NCBI GenBank assembly: GCA_019752125.1
Contig: JAIEMM010000005.1
Span: 1-58,632, forward strand
Length of the DNA: 58,632 nt
Source of the DNA: Patescibacteria group bacterium
GTDB taxonomy: Bacteria > Patescibacteriota > Minisyncoccia > Phycocordibacterales > SBAW01
Reading direction: 5' to 3'
A model generated the notes under the pieces. That model did not search any database. It saw only the letters and a program-made list of their open reading frames with translations, and was not told the origin of the DNA. Position numbers and translations under genes: made by a program. Of the stretch, positions 31,998 to 40,650 are shown piece after piece. Within the stretch, counting starts at the first letter, position 1; each line of letters begins with the position of its first letter.

Positions 31998-32026
31998 AGT
32001 CTACACCTAGAAAATACTGGTTGCAA
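31998..32026 (-). promoter_or_regulatory. Promoter of the 23S-like RNA
   Basis: Minus strand -35 TTGCAA (32021-32026), 17-bp spacer, -10 TAGACT (31998-32003). Predicted start about 31991, a few bases before the conserved helix. Confidence 0.55.
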
Positions 32027-32046
32027 GACGTTCATGCAGCCCACTC

Positions 32047-33180
32047 TTAATCGACCTTAAATAGTCGTTGATATTTTTTATCTTTTCCTTTGCGCCATGC
32101 GGCAAGCAGATACCCTGACATAAAACTCATAACAAAGCCTGCTCCGCCAAAACCAGCCGAAAGAAAAATTGGTTTGCCGGGCACTTTCCCAATGTACGGC
32201 ACGCTACGTTTTGTAGGAAAAAAGATTCCACTCCAACCACCTTCGTGTTTGTGCGATGCGTCGATCCCAAGCACAGTGCGAGAAAATGTATGCAAACTGG
32301 TGTGATATTTTTCTTCTGTGTTTTTATTTTTTTGATACTGTGCCTCCTGTATATCTTCGCCTCCTACCCACAAGCGGTTCCCGCCGAAGCTCCGTATGTA
32401 GTGGTACGGGCGCTCAATGTCCGAAGACACCGACGAGCGAAACAGCTTCTTCATGTTGTTCTTTTTATAGGAAAGTACAAACGTACGGATACGGCCAACA
32501 TGTTTTGCATACTGAGGCAACAAGTCGAGACCACCTGTGGCAACAATAACTTCTTTGCACGATATAACGTTTCCATTTTCCAAATGCACCTGCGCAACTG
32601 TTTTTTGGGTAGCGATTTTTGAAACAGGCGCATTGTATGTGATGCTGCCACCATGTTTTTGTATTCCACGTTTTAATGCCTTCAACAGTGCCTGGTTGTT
32701 TGACTGGCCTTCATCTACAATGGTCAGGGCAGAATAAAAGTTTGGGTGGAGTGCGCGTGCATCTTCAGTAAACGTAACGTTAGCGCCAATTTTTTTATAC
32801 AATTCATATTTCTTCCTGAGTATCTCTCTCCCGCGCTCGTGTGTGCTCACAATATGTCCAGGCAGACGACGCGTCTCAAAATGAACCTCCCCTTTTCTAT
32901 GTGCAAACGCCTCAAGATGCTTGAACCCCTCTTCTGAAAGATTCCATATATCGCGTGCACCTGCGAGGCCAAACTTTTTCAGCACATACTCCCAATCTAT
33001 ATCTGCATCGTGATTCATCTCTGCTGTGGAAGCGAAGCTCGCGCTTTCTGTACCGGCACCCTTTTCAAACACTGCGACAGAGTATCCGTCTAACAATAGA
33101 TGGTACGCCGCAGACAACCCGGCAATACCGGCCCCTATCACAACCATGTCGTATATCTTTGTATCCTGATCCATTTTCAT
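32047..33180 (-). CDS. FAD-dependent oxidoreductase (DAO/glycine oxidase-like)
   Basis: 377 residues. MVVIGAGIAGLSAAYHLLLD is the FAD loop and FEKGAGTESASFASTAEMN the second strand. HLENGNVISCKEVIVATGGL and GVGGAGFVMSFMSGYLLA-type C-terminal glycine motif (FGGAGFVMSFMSGYL) complete the DAO fold. Members oxidise amines, amino acids or other C-N bonds. The start is 7 nt after the ABC-F stop, suggesting co-transcription. Substrate unknown. Confidence 0.87.
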   Translation of the reverse strand: MKMDQDTKIYDMVVIGAGIAGLSAAYHLLLDGYSVAVFEKGAGTESASFASTAEMNHDADIDWEYVLKKFGLAGARDIWNLSEEGFKHLEAFAHRKGEVHFETRRLPGHIVSTHERGREILRKKYELYKKIGANVTFTEDARALHPNFYSALTIVDEGQSNNQALLKALKRGIQKHGGSITYNAPVSKIATQKTVAQVHLENGNVISCKEVIVATGGLDLLPQYAKHVGRIRTFVLSYKKNNMKKLFRSSVSSDIERPYHYIRSFGGNRLWVGGEDIQEAQYQKNKNTEEKYHTSLHTFSRTVLGIDASHKHEGGWSGIFFPTKRSVPYIGKVPGKPIFLSAGFGGAGFVMSFMSGYLLAAWRKGKDKKYQRLFKVD

Positions 33181-33187
33181 GGAGCTT

Positions 33188-34657
33188 TTATTTATCCAAA
33201 TCTAGAACTTCGTCCATACGAATTTTCTCTACGAATTCTGGGACGTGTGAGACAAGAACCATCGCACCTTCATATTTATTGAGAGCTTCAGCAATAACAG
33301 GAATATGGCGGAAGTTTATATGGTTGGTTGGTTCGTCGAGAATAAGAAGGCCTGGGCGGAGCAACATCAAGCGCGCAAAGGCAACGAGACCCTTCTGCCC
33401 CTCTGAGAGATTTCCAATCTTTGCATAGACAAGGTCGCCAGTGATCAAGAAGCGTGCAGCCATGCGGCGCAGATCTTCCTCAATAAGTTTTTCCATTACC
33501 GCACCAAGCTCTTGGTAGACGGTTTTATCAAAATCCAAGTTCGAGAAGTCTTGGCGGTAATACCCCACACGAGTGCCTTCCAAAATAGTTGTTCCCTCTG
33601 CTGTACCGTTAACAATACTTTCAAGGAGAGTCGTTTTACCGATGCCGTTAGGGCCTCTCAAAAGGAGGTGCTGATTTCTCTTAAGTTTTATTTCTGCCTT
33701 ACGCTTTGTCTCCTTACCATTCTTTATTGTTTTAAAGCTGGTGATAGTAAGAATGTCGCCGATCAAATCTGGCTGTGATGGAATGACAAAGGGAGCAATG
33801 GTGCGGTCTTCTTTGCGCACATCAACAATCTCCTCTTCAAGCTCTTCTGCTTTTTCGCGCATGCGCTTTGCCACCATACGCATCTGGCCTCCCTTGTTCG
33901 CAAAGAAGTTAGCTTTGTCTTTATTTTCTTGAATCTGCTTTGCGAGGAGTGCATTTGCGCGGTTTTCTTTTTCAATACGTATTGTGATTTCCTTCACCAC
34001 GTCAAAATAGTTACCGACATACTGCTCTACCTTGTGTGTATGTACGTCCAAGTACAGAACTCCTTGTGTAAACGAGTTTAGGAATTCTGCATCGTGAGAA
34101 ATGACGATAACTGTCTTCTTATATTCCTGGAGGAATTTCTTGAGGTGGTCGATACCCGCCTTGTCGAGATTGTTTGTAGGCTCGTCCAAAAGCAAAAGGT
34201 CCGGGTCTTGTATAAGCGCAGAGGCAAGGAGAAGACGCGCCTGCTGTCCACCAGAAAATGACTTAATGATACGGTCATGGTCTGGGATGCTCAGATTTAC
34301 TGCATCAAGCACCTTGTCGATGCGTGGGTCGATATCGTACTTCTTTTCTGTAAACATCTTCTGGAAAAAATCACGGATGGTGAGTTCTAGGTCAGGACGA
34401 GGAATAACTTGGCGAGCTGTTGCTACGCTCATTCCCTCTTCGACAATAATCTCTCCTTCGGCTGTATCTGATGAATCCAAATCAAGTTCGCCTGTAAGCA
34501 ACTTAAACAAGGTGCTCTTACCTGCACCGTTCTGCCCCATGAGGGTAATCTTCCCACCACGGCGCACATTGAAGCTCACCTCATCAAGGATTTTCTTTTT
34601 TGGTCCGAAGTCGAAAGACACCTCTTCGAACCGAACTATAGTATCGCCCTTAGCCAT
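33188..34657 (-). CDS. ABC-F family ATPase
   Basis: 489 residues with two nucleotide-binding domains and no membrane segment. NBD1: GQNGAGKSTLF, FSGGQQARLLLA, LLLLDEPTNNLD. NBD2: GPNGIGKTTLLES, LSEGQKGLVAFARLM (a variant signature with E in place of the second G), LLILDEPTNHIN. A charged coiled linker (residues ~230-280) sits between them, as in translation factors of the EttA/Uup group that bind the ribosomal E site. Resistance or translation-assist roles cannot be separated from sequence. Confidence 0.92.
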   Translation of the reverse strand: MAKGDTIVRFEEVSFDFGPKKKILDEVSFNVRRGGKITLMGQNGAGKSTLFKLLTGELDLDSSDTAEGEIIVEEGMSVATARQVIPRPDLELTIRDFFQKMFTEKKYDIDPRIDKVLDAVNLSIPDHDRIIKSFSGGQQARLLLASALIQDPDLLLLDEPTNNLDKAGIDHLKKFLQEYKKTVIVISHDAEFLNSFTQGVLYLDVHTHKVEQYVGNYFDVVKEITIRIEKENRANALLAKQIQENKDKANFFANKGGQMRMVAKRMREKAEELEEEIVDVRKEDRTIAPFVIPSQPDLIGDILTITSFKTIKNGKETKRKAEIKLKRNQHLLLRGPNGIGKTTLLESIVNGTAEGTTILEGTRVGYYRQDFSNLDFDKTVYQELGAVMEKLIEEDLRRMAARFLITGDLVYAKIGNLSEGQKGLVAFARLMLLRPGLLILDEPTNHINFRHIPVIAEALNKYEGAMVLVSHVPEFVEKIRMDEVLDLDK

Positions 34658-34681
34658 CGCTCTAAGGTAGCGTATTTTTAC

Positions 34682-35323
34682 TTATTTTGAAAGCTTTTTC
34701 TTCACTACCTTCTTTATCGGTTTTGCCTCATCAGCCAAACGCCACATATACCACGAAGCAATTGATGCATGTTCGCGCCAGTCTTTTGCCAGCTTTTCCA
34801 TCTGTGCAGGGCTTGGGAGTTTTTTGAGACCGTAAAAGATCTGAAATCCTTTTTGAACACCTAAGTCCCCTGTTGGAAGCACGTCCAAGCGCTCAAGTGT
34901 GAACATTAAAAACATATGCGCAGTCCAAACACCAATTCCCTTTACTGCTGTTACGTGCGCAATAACCTCCTCGTTGGTCATCTTCTTAAACTTCTTATGC
35001 TGCACAGTGCCATCTACAAACTTTTCAGCCAAGTCTTTTATATATGAAGATTTTTGAGACGAGAGTCCTGCCTCACGCAATTTCTGCAAAGGCATTGCAA
35101 GCACATCTTCAGGCGTAGGAAATCTCTTATTAGGAAAGAGTTCAGTGAAACGTTTAAAAATAGTTGCAGCAGCTTTTCCAGAAACCTGCTGGTACACGAT
35201 AGAGCGGACAAGTGCTTCAAAGGGCTTGGCTTCACGGCCAAGTTTTGCTTCGCCGTGTTTTTTGATCAGCGCAGCAAAGCGCTTATCTTTTTTGAGAACC
35301 TTTAGGGACGCTTCGTATGCCAT
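34682..35323 (-). CDS. DNA-3-methyladenine glycosylase, AlkA type
   Basis: 213 residues. An HhH-GPD fold: VYQQVSGKAAATIFKRF, helix-hairpin-helix VKGIGVWTAHMFLMFTL (residues ~130-146) and the catalytic Asp in DVLPTGDLGVQKG. It removes alkylated bases to start base excision repair. It overlaps the start of the preceding rlmB reading frame end by 22 nt, so the two are in one operon. Confidence 0.9.
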   Translation of the reverse strand: MAYEASLKVLKKDKRFAALIKKHGEAKLGREAKPFEALVRSIVYQQVSGKAAATIFKRFTELFPNKRFPTPEDVLAMPLQKLREAGLSSQKSSYIKDLAEKFVDGTVQHKKFKKMTNEEVIAHVTAVKGIGVWTAHMFLMFTLERLDVLPTGDLGVQKGFQIFYGLKKLPSPAQMEKLAKDWREHASIASWYMWRLADEAKPIKKVVKKKLSK

Positions 35324-36027
35324 TGGTAGAGCGTAATAGCTGCCGCTGCTGCAACGTTGAGAGATTCTGCGTGCGGTTCGATCGGAATAGAAATAACTTT
35401 ATCGCAAAGCTGAGTAACTTTACCTAAGCCTTGAGCTTCGTTACCCATAATAAAGACTGCTGGTGTATCAAACACTTCTGTGTGTAGTGAGTTTTTACCC
35501 TCGCCTGCCAAACCATAGACACGATAGCCTTTCTTCTTTAGATCAGAAATAGTTTGCTGAAGGTTTGAGATAGAAACAAGTGGTACGGTAAATGCTAGCC
35601 CAGCTGATGCCTTGATAACTGCGCCGCTAATAGGTGCCTGCTTTACGCTTGGCATAAGCACTGCACCTGCACCAAAAGCTGCAGCTGAACGAATCACCGC
35701 GCCGACGTTGTGGGGATCTTGAACTTCATTGAGCAGCACGATGGGTTTTGAAGTATCCGTAGGCTGCCACTTTTCGTACGGAATCAAAATGCTTGAAAGC
35801 GAGATAAGTGCCACCGCGCCTTGATGTGGAGCGTTTCTCTCAACCCAAGACGTTGCCTTGCGTGGGTCGAGTACTTCAATAGGCACACCGCTTTGCTGCG
35901 CGAGTTTTTTCAACCCGCCGTCCTTCATGTCCTTTGCAAAATAGACGTGGCGCACTGCAAGCGGAACGTTCTTAAGCGCTTCTGTGAGCGCATGCCTACC
36001 GTATATGTAAATTTTATTTTGTTTCAT
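35302..36027 (-). CDS. rlmB: TrmH/SpoU-family 23S rRNA 2'-O-methyltransferase (RlmB-like)
   Basis: 241 residues. Substrate-binding N-domain (IYIYGRHALTEALKN) and SPOUT knot with the three family motifs: NEVQDPHNVGAVIRSAAAFG (motif 1), FIMGNEAQGLGK (motif 2) and ISIPIEPHAESLNVAAAAAI (motif 3), carrying the AdoMet-binding and catalytic Asn/Arg/Glu. It most likely methylates a ribose in 23S rRNA. One-base overlap with the SGNH hydrolase stop. Confidence 0.92.
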   Translation of the reverse strand: MKQNKIYIYGRHALTEALKNVPLAVRHVYFAKDMKDGGLKKLAQQSGVPIEVLDPRKATSWVERNAPHQGAVALISLSSILIPYEKWQPTDTSKPIVLLNEVQDPHNVGAVIRSAAAFGAGAVLMPSVKQAPISGAVIKASAGLAFTVPLVSISNLQQTISDLKKKGYRVYGLAGEGKNSLHTEVFDTPAVFIMGNEAQGLGKVTQLCDKVISIPIEPHAESLNVAAAAAITLYQWHTKRP

Positions 36028-36746
36028 TATATTGAGATTACGCTTTCGAGCTTTTCAAACCACAGTTCGTACCCGTCTGATGATGGATGAAATCCATCTA
36101 TCGCTAGATATTTTTCAGGATCAGCCCGAAATGGGTCGATTGCTGGCGGTTCATACAAATTGATGTATGTAGCACCCTCCTTCGCGGCCATAGTGCCAAA
36201 TGCCTCATGAAAGCGCAAGGTGAGCTTTGTATACGATGGTCGTATAGGTTCTGGGAAAATTGTTGTAGCGCCGACATCTCCCGCAGACATTAGTATTGTT
36301 TTACTGCTGTGCTCAACTGCTGTGCGTACGCTTTCTGACAACACATCAGCTGTTTTATTAGGATCGTGAAAACGTACGATGTCATTGCCTCCAACCTGAA
36401 TCAAGATGACGTCGTAGTTTGCAAGTTTTGCATTTTCAAACTGTTTTTCTATGTCTGCAGCAACAGCACCCGACACTGCCCTATTTTCTACATAGCTTGC
36501 TCCCATAGAGACAGCTACCCGCCCCGCAACAGAATCTTCAGGGCGTGTAGCGCCCACACCTACACCAGTACTGTCACCCAACACAAGCAATGTTTTTGAG
36601 TAGTTATTGCTCAGCTGCGTATAGCACGTTGTCTCCCCTATGAGAGCCTGCGTAATTTGGTATTTTTGAAGAAAGACAACGCCCCAATACGTGAGCGGAG
36701 CCGCTGCGAGCATGAGGAGAAATACAATGAAAAACAGAGTTTTCAC
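36027..36746 (-). CDS. Anchored SGNH/GDSL hydrolase (esterase)
   Basis: 239 residues. N-terminal helix (LFFIVFLLMLAAAPLTYWGV) anchors the protein with its domain outside. Blocks: LLVLGDSTGVGVGA (catalytic Ser in GDS), IQVGGNDIVRF (oxyanion Gly/Asn) and IDGFHPSSDGYELW (Asp and His). Members deacylate lipids, thioesters or cell-wall acetyl groups. Starts at GTG, 2 nt after the cyclophilin stop. Confidence 0.9.
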   Translation of the reverse strand: MKTLFFIVFLLMLAAAPLTYWGVVFLQKYQITQALIGETTCYTQLSNNYSKTLLVLGDSTGVGVGATRPEDSVAGRVAVSMGASYVENRAVSGAVAADIEKQFENAKLANYDVILIQVGGNDIVRFHDPNKTADVLSESVRTAVEHSSKTILMSAGDVGATTIFPEPIRPSYTKLTLRFHEAFGTMAAKEGATYINLYEPPAIDPFRADPEKYLAIDGFHPSSDGYELWFEKLESVISI

Positions 36747-36748
36747 AA

Positions 36749-37396
36749 CTATTGAGTCACCGTGACGCTTTTGATCACTACTGGTTCAAGAGGTCGGTCG
36801 CTTGAGTCTGTCTTCACTTTATTGATTACTTCTACAACGTCCATACCCTCTGTGACTTTTCCAAAGACCGTATACTTTCCATCGAGGAAATGGTTATCTA
36901 TTGCATTGATAAAGAATTGGCTGCCTGCAGAATTTGGCTGGCCAGTATTTGCCATCGCTATCGTACCTGCAAGGTTACCCATATTTGCTGAGATTTCGTC
37001 AGGAATGGTGTAGCCTGGGCCGCCTGTACCCCATCGTGCCTTTTGCGAATCATCTTTTGTAAGAGGGTCACCGGCTTGGTCCATAAAACCTTCTATGACT
37101 CGGTGGAATTTTACTCCATCATAAAAACCTTCCTGGGCAAGCTTTGTGAAATTCGCTACAGTTTGAGGTGCGATTGTCGCGAAGAGCATGAGTGAAATGT
37201 CGCCCTTGTTTGTGTGTAGTGTGACAGTCATAGGTTGATCTCGTATAACGTTAGGTTCAGTAGTTGATGCAATTTTTACCGTGCTCGTTGCCTGCGCTGC
37301 AGCAGGATCCTGAACAGGAGGCGTTCCTGATAAATACCAGTACCCTCCACTAAGCGCAAGCACCGCTGCCATAAGTCCAAATCCAATTCTCCACAT
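36749..37396 (-). CDS. Membrane-anchored cyclophilin-type peptidyl-prolyl isomerase
   Basis: 215 residues from MWRIGFGLMAAVLALSGGYW (signal anchor); GGAG lies 4 nt upstream and TATAAT 9 nt upstream, whereas a start 7 codons earlier would include the promoter. The cyclophilin domain starts near residue 60: TNKGDISLMLFATIAPQTV, YDGVKFHRVIEGFMDQAGDP (catalytic Arg/Phe), GTIAMANTGQPNSAGSQFFI and VFGKVTEGMDVVEVI. It is a second extracytoplasmic proline isomerase beside the FKBP at 16 kb, and leads a cyclophilin-SGNH-rlmB-alkA gene run. Confidence 0.94.
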   Translation of the reverse strand: MWRIGFGLMAAVLALSGGYWYLSGTPPVQDPAAAQATSTVKIASTTEPNVIRDQPMTVTLHTNKGDISLMLFATIAPQTVANFTKLAQEGFYDGVKFHRVIEGFMDQAGDPLTKDDSQKARWGTGGPGYTIPDEISANMGNLAGTIAMANTGQPNSAGSQFFINAIDNHFLDGKYTVFGKVTEGMDVVEVINKVKTDSSDRPLEPVVIKSVTVTQ

Positions 37397-37505
37397 ATGC
37401 TCCAAATTATATCGCACATATATAGTGTAGACGAGACTCCTAGACTAAATTAATAAATATGGTATTTTGTCGAAGTAACGTAGTTCCTCTAGAGGGAGAG
37501 AGCCA

Positions 37506-37892
37506 GTGCTGAGAATATTGTTTGTGGAAGACGATACAGGTGTCCGTGAAGCTGCGTTGCGGATGCTTACCCGGCTTGGCCACACAGTGGTGGCTGTCGA
37601 TAAGGCAGAATTAGCCTTAATCGAATTGGGTCGCGGCACCTTCGACCTCATCCTCACCGACGACGACACTGGGTCGGACATGCGCGGCCGAGACGTGGTC
37701 AAGAAAATTCGTAGCGATCCGTTCTTTCGAGAAATTATGCATATCCCCATCATCATTCAGTCTGGCAACATCACTGAACAGGAGGTGTGCGCCCTGAAGG
37801 CTGTGTTCCTTCCCAAACCCTGGGGAGTGCAGCAGCTGAGAGACGCTCTCGACGCTGCTGTGCTAGAGCAGACAGGGTCGCTCTTTCGGTAG
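37506..37892 (+). CDS. Single-domain response regulator receiver protein
   Basis: 128 residues; GTG start with GGGAGAG upstream. Receiver fold: ILFVEDDTGVREAALRML (acidic pair), LILTDDDTG (phospho-acceptor Asp near residue 56), IIIQSGNIT (Ser switch) and FLPKPWGVQQLRDAL (conserved Lys-Pro). No output domain, and no histidine kinase in the window, so it may be driven by a distant kinase or act as a CheY-like adaptor. Single-gene unit with terminator. Confidence 0.88.
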   Translation: MLRILFVEDDTGVREAALRMLTRLGHTVVAVDKAELALIELGRGTFDLILTDDDTGSDMRGRDVVKKIRSDPFFREIMHIPIIIQSGNITEQEVCALKAVFLPKPWGVQQLRDALDAAVLEQTGSLFR

Positions 37893-37903
37893 CGACAAAA
37901 CAA

Positions 37904-37932
37904 AGGCGATCTTCGGATCGCCTTTTATTTTT
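37904..37932 (+). terminator. Rho-independent terminator
   Basis: GGCGATC-TTCG-GATCGCC hairpin followed by TTTTATTTTT; overlaps the stop of the convergent TPM gene. Confidence 0.9.
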
Positions 37933-38818
37933 ACCAACTGCCTGATGAACCGCCACCACCTGATGAGCCTCCCCCGAACCCACCAAACCCTCCGCCCGAG
38001 CGGCCACCCCCACCAAATCCACCTCCTCCTATCCACCATGGAATATGAGCCCCTGTAGCTTTTGCTGCGGTGTAATATTTTGAAACAATATAATCGAGCA
38101 ACAAACCGAACCCTATTAAGACCACCGTCATCAACCCTCCCCACACAAGTGCGAAACTGAATACGGCCCACACCCCCACGCCCAATACCCCACCCACAAC
38201 TCCTCCCGCCCACCACGACTTACTTCGTGCCAACACGGCAGCAACCCACTGCAGTATAAAGAACACTGCGAAGAAGATAACTTCGACGGTGTTTCCAGAA
38301 AATGGGAATGAGGATTTTTGTTCAGTAGCTGTATATTCGTTTTGTGTCGCTGCTTCGATGTTATGAACTGCTTGTATCACACCTTCATCAAAAGCCCCTG
38401 CTTTGAGATTTGGAGTGAGGTCGTTATTGATGATGCTCTGTGCGACGCTGTCTGGCAGTGCGCCTTCAAGACCGTACCCAACTTCAATTCGAATTTTATG
38501 TTCTTCTACTGCAAGCAATAGGAGCACGCCATTGTCTTTATCTTTTTTTCCGATTTTCCACTCTTGAAACAGTTTCTCTGCATAATTCTCAACATAATCC
38601 CCACCCATATTTGGAACGGTGACAACGGCAATTTGGTTTGACGTAGACGCTTCAAACTGCTGAAGCTCGGTATTAAGATTCTGCACGGTCTCTGTAGAGA
38701 GGACATGTGCAAAGTCGTTTACATAACCAGTTGGATTCCCTGGTGACGAATACGCAAAAGCCGGCGTCGCATAGAACGCCGCAACAAATGCTAGCGCTAT
38801 GACGAGCCGGCTTTTCAT
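37931..38818 (-). CDS. TPM-domain membrane protein (YgcG family)
   Basis: 295 residues. Signal peptide (VIALAFVAAFYATPAFA), TPM domain (GYVNDFAHVLSTETVQNLN, SNQIAVVTVPNMGGD, DKDNGVLLLLAVEEHKIRIE, GYGLEGALPD), two or three membrane helices and a Gly/Ser-rich tail of about 35 residues ending in W. TPM proteins are membrane proteins with weak phosphatase activity reported in plants, and in bacteria they pair with LemA, as here (1-nt gap). Probable role in envelope maintenance. Confidence 0.9.
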   Translation of the reverse strand: MKSRLVIALAFVAAFYATPAFAYSSPGNPTGYVNDFAHVLSTETVQNLNTELQQFEASTSNQIAVVTVPNMGGDYVENYAEKLFQEWKIGKKDKDNGVLLLLAVEEHKIRIEVGYGLEGALPDSVAQSIINNDLTPNLKAGAFDEGVIQAVHNIEAATQNEYTATEQKSSFPFSGNTVEVIFFAVFFILQWVAAVLARSKSWWAGGVVGGVLGVGVWAVFSFALVWGGLMTVVLIGFGLLLDYIVSKYYTAAKATGAHIPWWIGGGGFGGGGRSGGGFGGFGGGSSGGGGSSGSW

Positions 38819-38819
38819 A

Positions 38820-39395
38820 TTAGAGGTTTACCGTAGGAGGAGTTTCTGTGCCTTCCTGAGCTTTGAAGAGTTCGCGTGTATGGAAGCCAAACATTTTTGC
38901 TACGAGCGAACCTGGGACCATCTGTACACTCGCGTTGTAGCTTGCAACCATATCGTTGTAACGCATGCGCTCAACCGCAACACGATTTTCCGTACCAGCA
39001 AGCTCTGCCATCAAACCCTGCACCGTATCAATAGATTTGAGCTGAGGATAGTTTTCCATCACCACAAGCAAGCGAGCAAGCGAGCCTTCAACTTGAGACG
39101 CTGCTGCAGCCTGCGCATCTGGAGTTTTTGCACCTGCGTACTGTGTACGTGCCTGTGCGATTGCATCAAACACGGTCTTCTCTTGTGTCATTGCACCCTT
39201 AACTGAATTTACGAGGTTGGGAATAAGATCAAAGCGGCGCTGGTATTGAGACTCTACCTGTGCCCACTGCTGGTCTACAGCAATATTTGCCTTAACCAAA
39301 CCATTATATTTCGCGAGTCCGTAGAGCAGAACAAGTGCGAGAACAACAATACTAATTATTGGCCACGTAAGCCATTTCTTAAATGAGTTTTCCAT
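38820..39395 (-). CDS. lemA: LemA family protein
   Basis: 191 residues. N-terminal membrane helix (WPIISIVVLALVLLYGLA), then the LemA helical core: YNGLVKANIAVDQQWAQVES, YQRRFDLIPNLVNSVKGAM, ENYPQLKSIDTVQGLMAEL, ENRVAVERMRYNDMVASYN and VPGSLVAKMFGF. Function is unresolved in bacteria; the coupling to a TPM protein is a common arrangement. Confidence 0.94.
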   Translation of the reverse strand: MENSFKKWLTWPIISIVVLALVLLYGLAKYNGLVKANIAVDQQWAQVESQYQRRFDLIPNLVNSVKGAMTQEKTVFDAIAQARTQYAGAKTPDAQAAAASQVEGSLARLLVVMENYPQLKSIDTVQGLMAELAGTENRVAVERMRYNDMVASYNASVQMVPGSLVAKMFGFHTRELFKAQEGTETPPTVNL

Positions 39396-39419
39396 ACTGC
39401 AATTATAGAGTCCTTTGGC

Positions 39420-40124
39420 CTATATTCCAAGCCCACCCAAAAACTTGCCCGCAGCAAAGGTAATCACCATCGCCACCGTACCACCCGCCAAGACACGCGC
39501 TATTGCTTTAAATTTATTTGCCCCACCTGCATAGGCGCTCAAGAAGCCAGTGACGATAAGAACAAAGAACACTGCGGCCAACATAACAGGGATACGGTAG
39601 CCAGCAGGGGCAAGCATGACAATGGCGAGGGGGATGATTGCACCCACAAAGAAGGCGCCCGCGGAAGCGACTCCTGCATGTAGAGGGTTAGCAAGTTCAT
39701 GTTGATCTATTTTTAATTCTGCTTCAACATGCGCTGCAAATGCATCGTGCGCGGTTAATTCTTCTGCAACCTTAAGTGCAGTTTCCCTACTTAAACCTTT
39801 TGATTCGTAAATGTGTGCAAGTTCTTCCAGCTCTTCTTCCGGTTGGGTTTCAAGTTCCCTACGCTCCTTTTCCAAAAGCGCTCTCTCTGTATCACGCTGG
39901 GTACTGACAGATACATATTCTCCCGCCGCCATCGACAGCGCACCTGCAACAAGACCAGCTACACCTGCAGTTAAAATAAATGCTCTAGAGTCGGAAGCGC
40001 CGGCAACACCAACAATGATAGAAGAAACGGATACAACGCCGTCTTGAGCGCCAAGTACTGCCGCGCGTAGCCAATTGAGCTTACTACTCACCCCAACATT
40101 TGATTCAAAATGCAAATTGTCCAT
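39420..40124 (-). CDS. VIT1/CCC1-family iron/manganese transporter-like protein
   Basis: 234 residues from MDNLHFESN. About five membrane helices; the family block LRAAVLGAQDGVVSVSSIIV opens helix 1 and AGALSMAAGEYVSVSTQRDT ends helix 2. An acidic cytoplasmic metal-binding segment (LEKERRELETQPEEELEEL) follows. Likely exports Fe2+/Mn2+ in exchange for protons. A TATTGT box lies directly before this ATG; an in-frame TTG two codons earlier is not needed. Confidence 0.92.
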   Translation of the reverse strand: MDNLHFESNVGVSSKLNWLRAAVLGAQDGVVSVSSIIVGVAGASDSRAFILTAGVAGLVAGALSMAAGEYVSVSTQRDTERALLEKERRELETQPEEELEELAHIYESKGLSRETALKVAEELTAHDAFAAHVEAELKIDQHELANPLHAGVASAGAFFVGAIIPLAIVMLAPAGYRIPVMLAAVFFVLIVTGFLSAYAGGANKFKAIARVLAGGTVAMVITFAAGKFLGGLGI

Positions 40125-40138
40125 ATACAATAAGTTTA

Positions 40139-40645
40139 CTACATCTCTTCAGATTTAATTTTCTCGATAAGAGGACCTTGCGTGCAAGAGAACGTGAAGC
40201 CGTTGATGTCCACGTTGTGAGTAGTGTGATGTGGGCGCTCAATTTTTACCACAGTAGCTCCCCCACGCTCTAGATGAGCCACCATTTCGTCATACGTTAT
40301 CTGCGTTCCATACACCTCAATATGGTCGTATGAGTCGATTTGGGAATTATCAGGTTTTTGATCTGAAAGTTCTATGAACCACGTCGGTCCGAGCGCTGTT
40401 TCAATTGGTTGTTTCAACTTTATATACGCAATGCGACGCCCGGAAATAATCGTTTGATGGATATATTCACCTGCCCATTCAAACATTGCCCGCATCGCTT
40501 CAAAAGACTCGTGAGACCCGCACTTATAACAGAGATGGTCTGGTGCTGTTTTTCCTACCAAACCATGGCTTTCGGCAAATGTATTGAATAGGGCAATGGA
40601 AAATTCTGCGCCTTTAAAAAACTCATCGATTGTTTTAGGATACAT
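40139..40645 (-). CDS. YecM-like VOC-superfamily protein
   Basis: 168 residues. APDHLCYKCGSHESF near residue 34, RRIAYIKLKQPI and YDHIEVYGT mark a YecM-type fold, a presumed metal-binding dioxygenase-like barrel with unknown reaction. His/Glu residues at these strands would bind the metal. Divergent from the beta-lactamase-like gene with only 5 nt between starts, so their promoters overlap. Confidence 0.75.
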   Translation of the reverse strand: MYPKTIDEFFKGAEFSIALFNTFAESHGLVGKTAPDHLCYKCGSHESFEAMRAMFEWAGEYIHQTIISGRRIAYIKLKQPIETALGPTWFIELSDQKPDNSQIDSYDHIEVYGTQITYDEMVAHLERGGATVVKIERPHHTTHNVDINGFTFSCTQGPLIEKIKSEEM

Positions 40646-40650
40646 ATATT

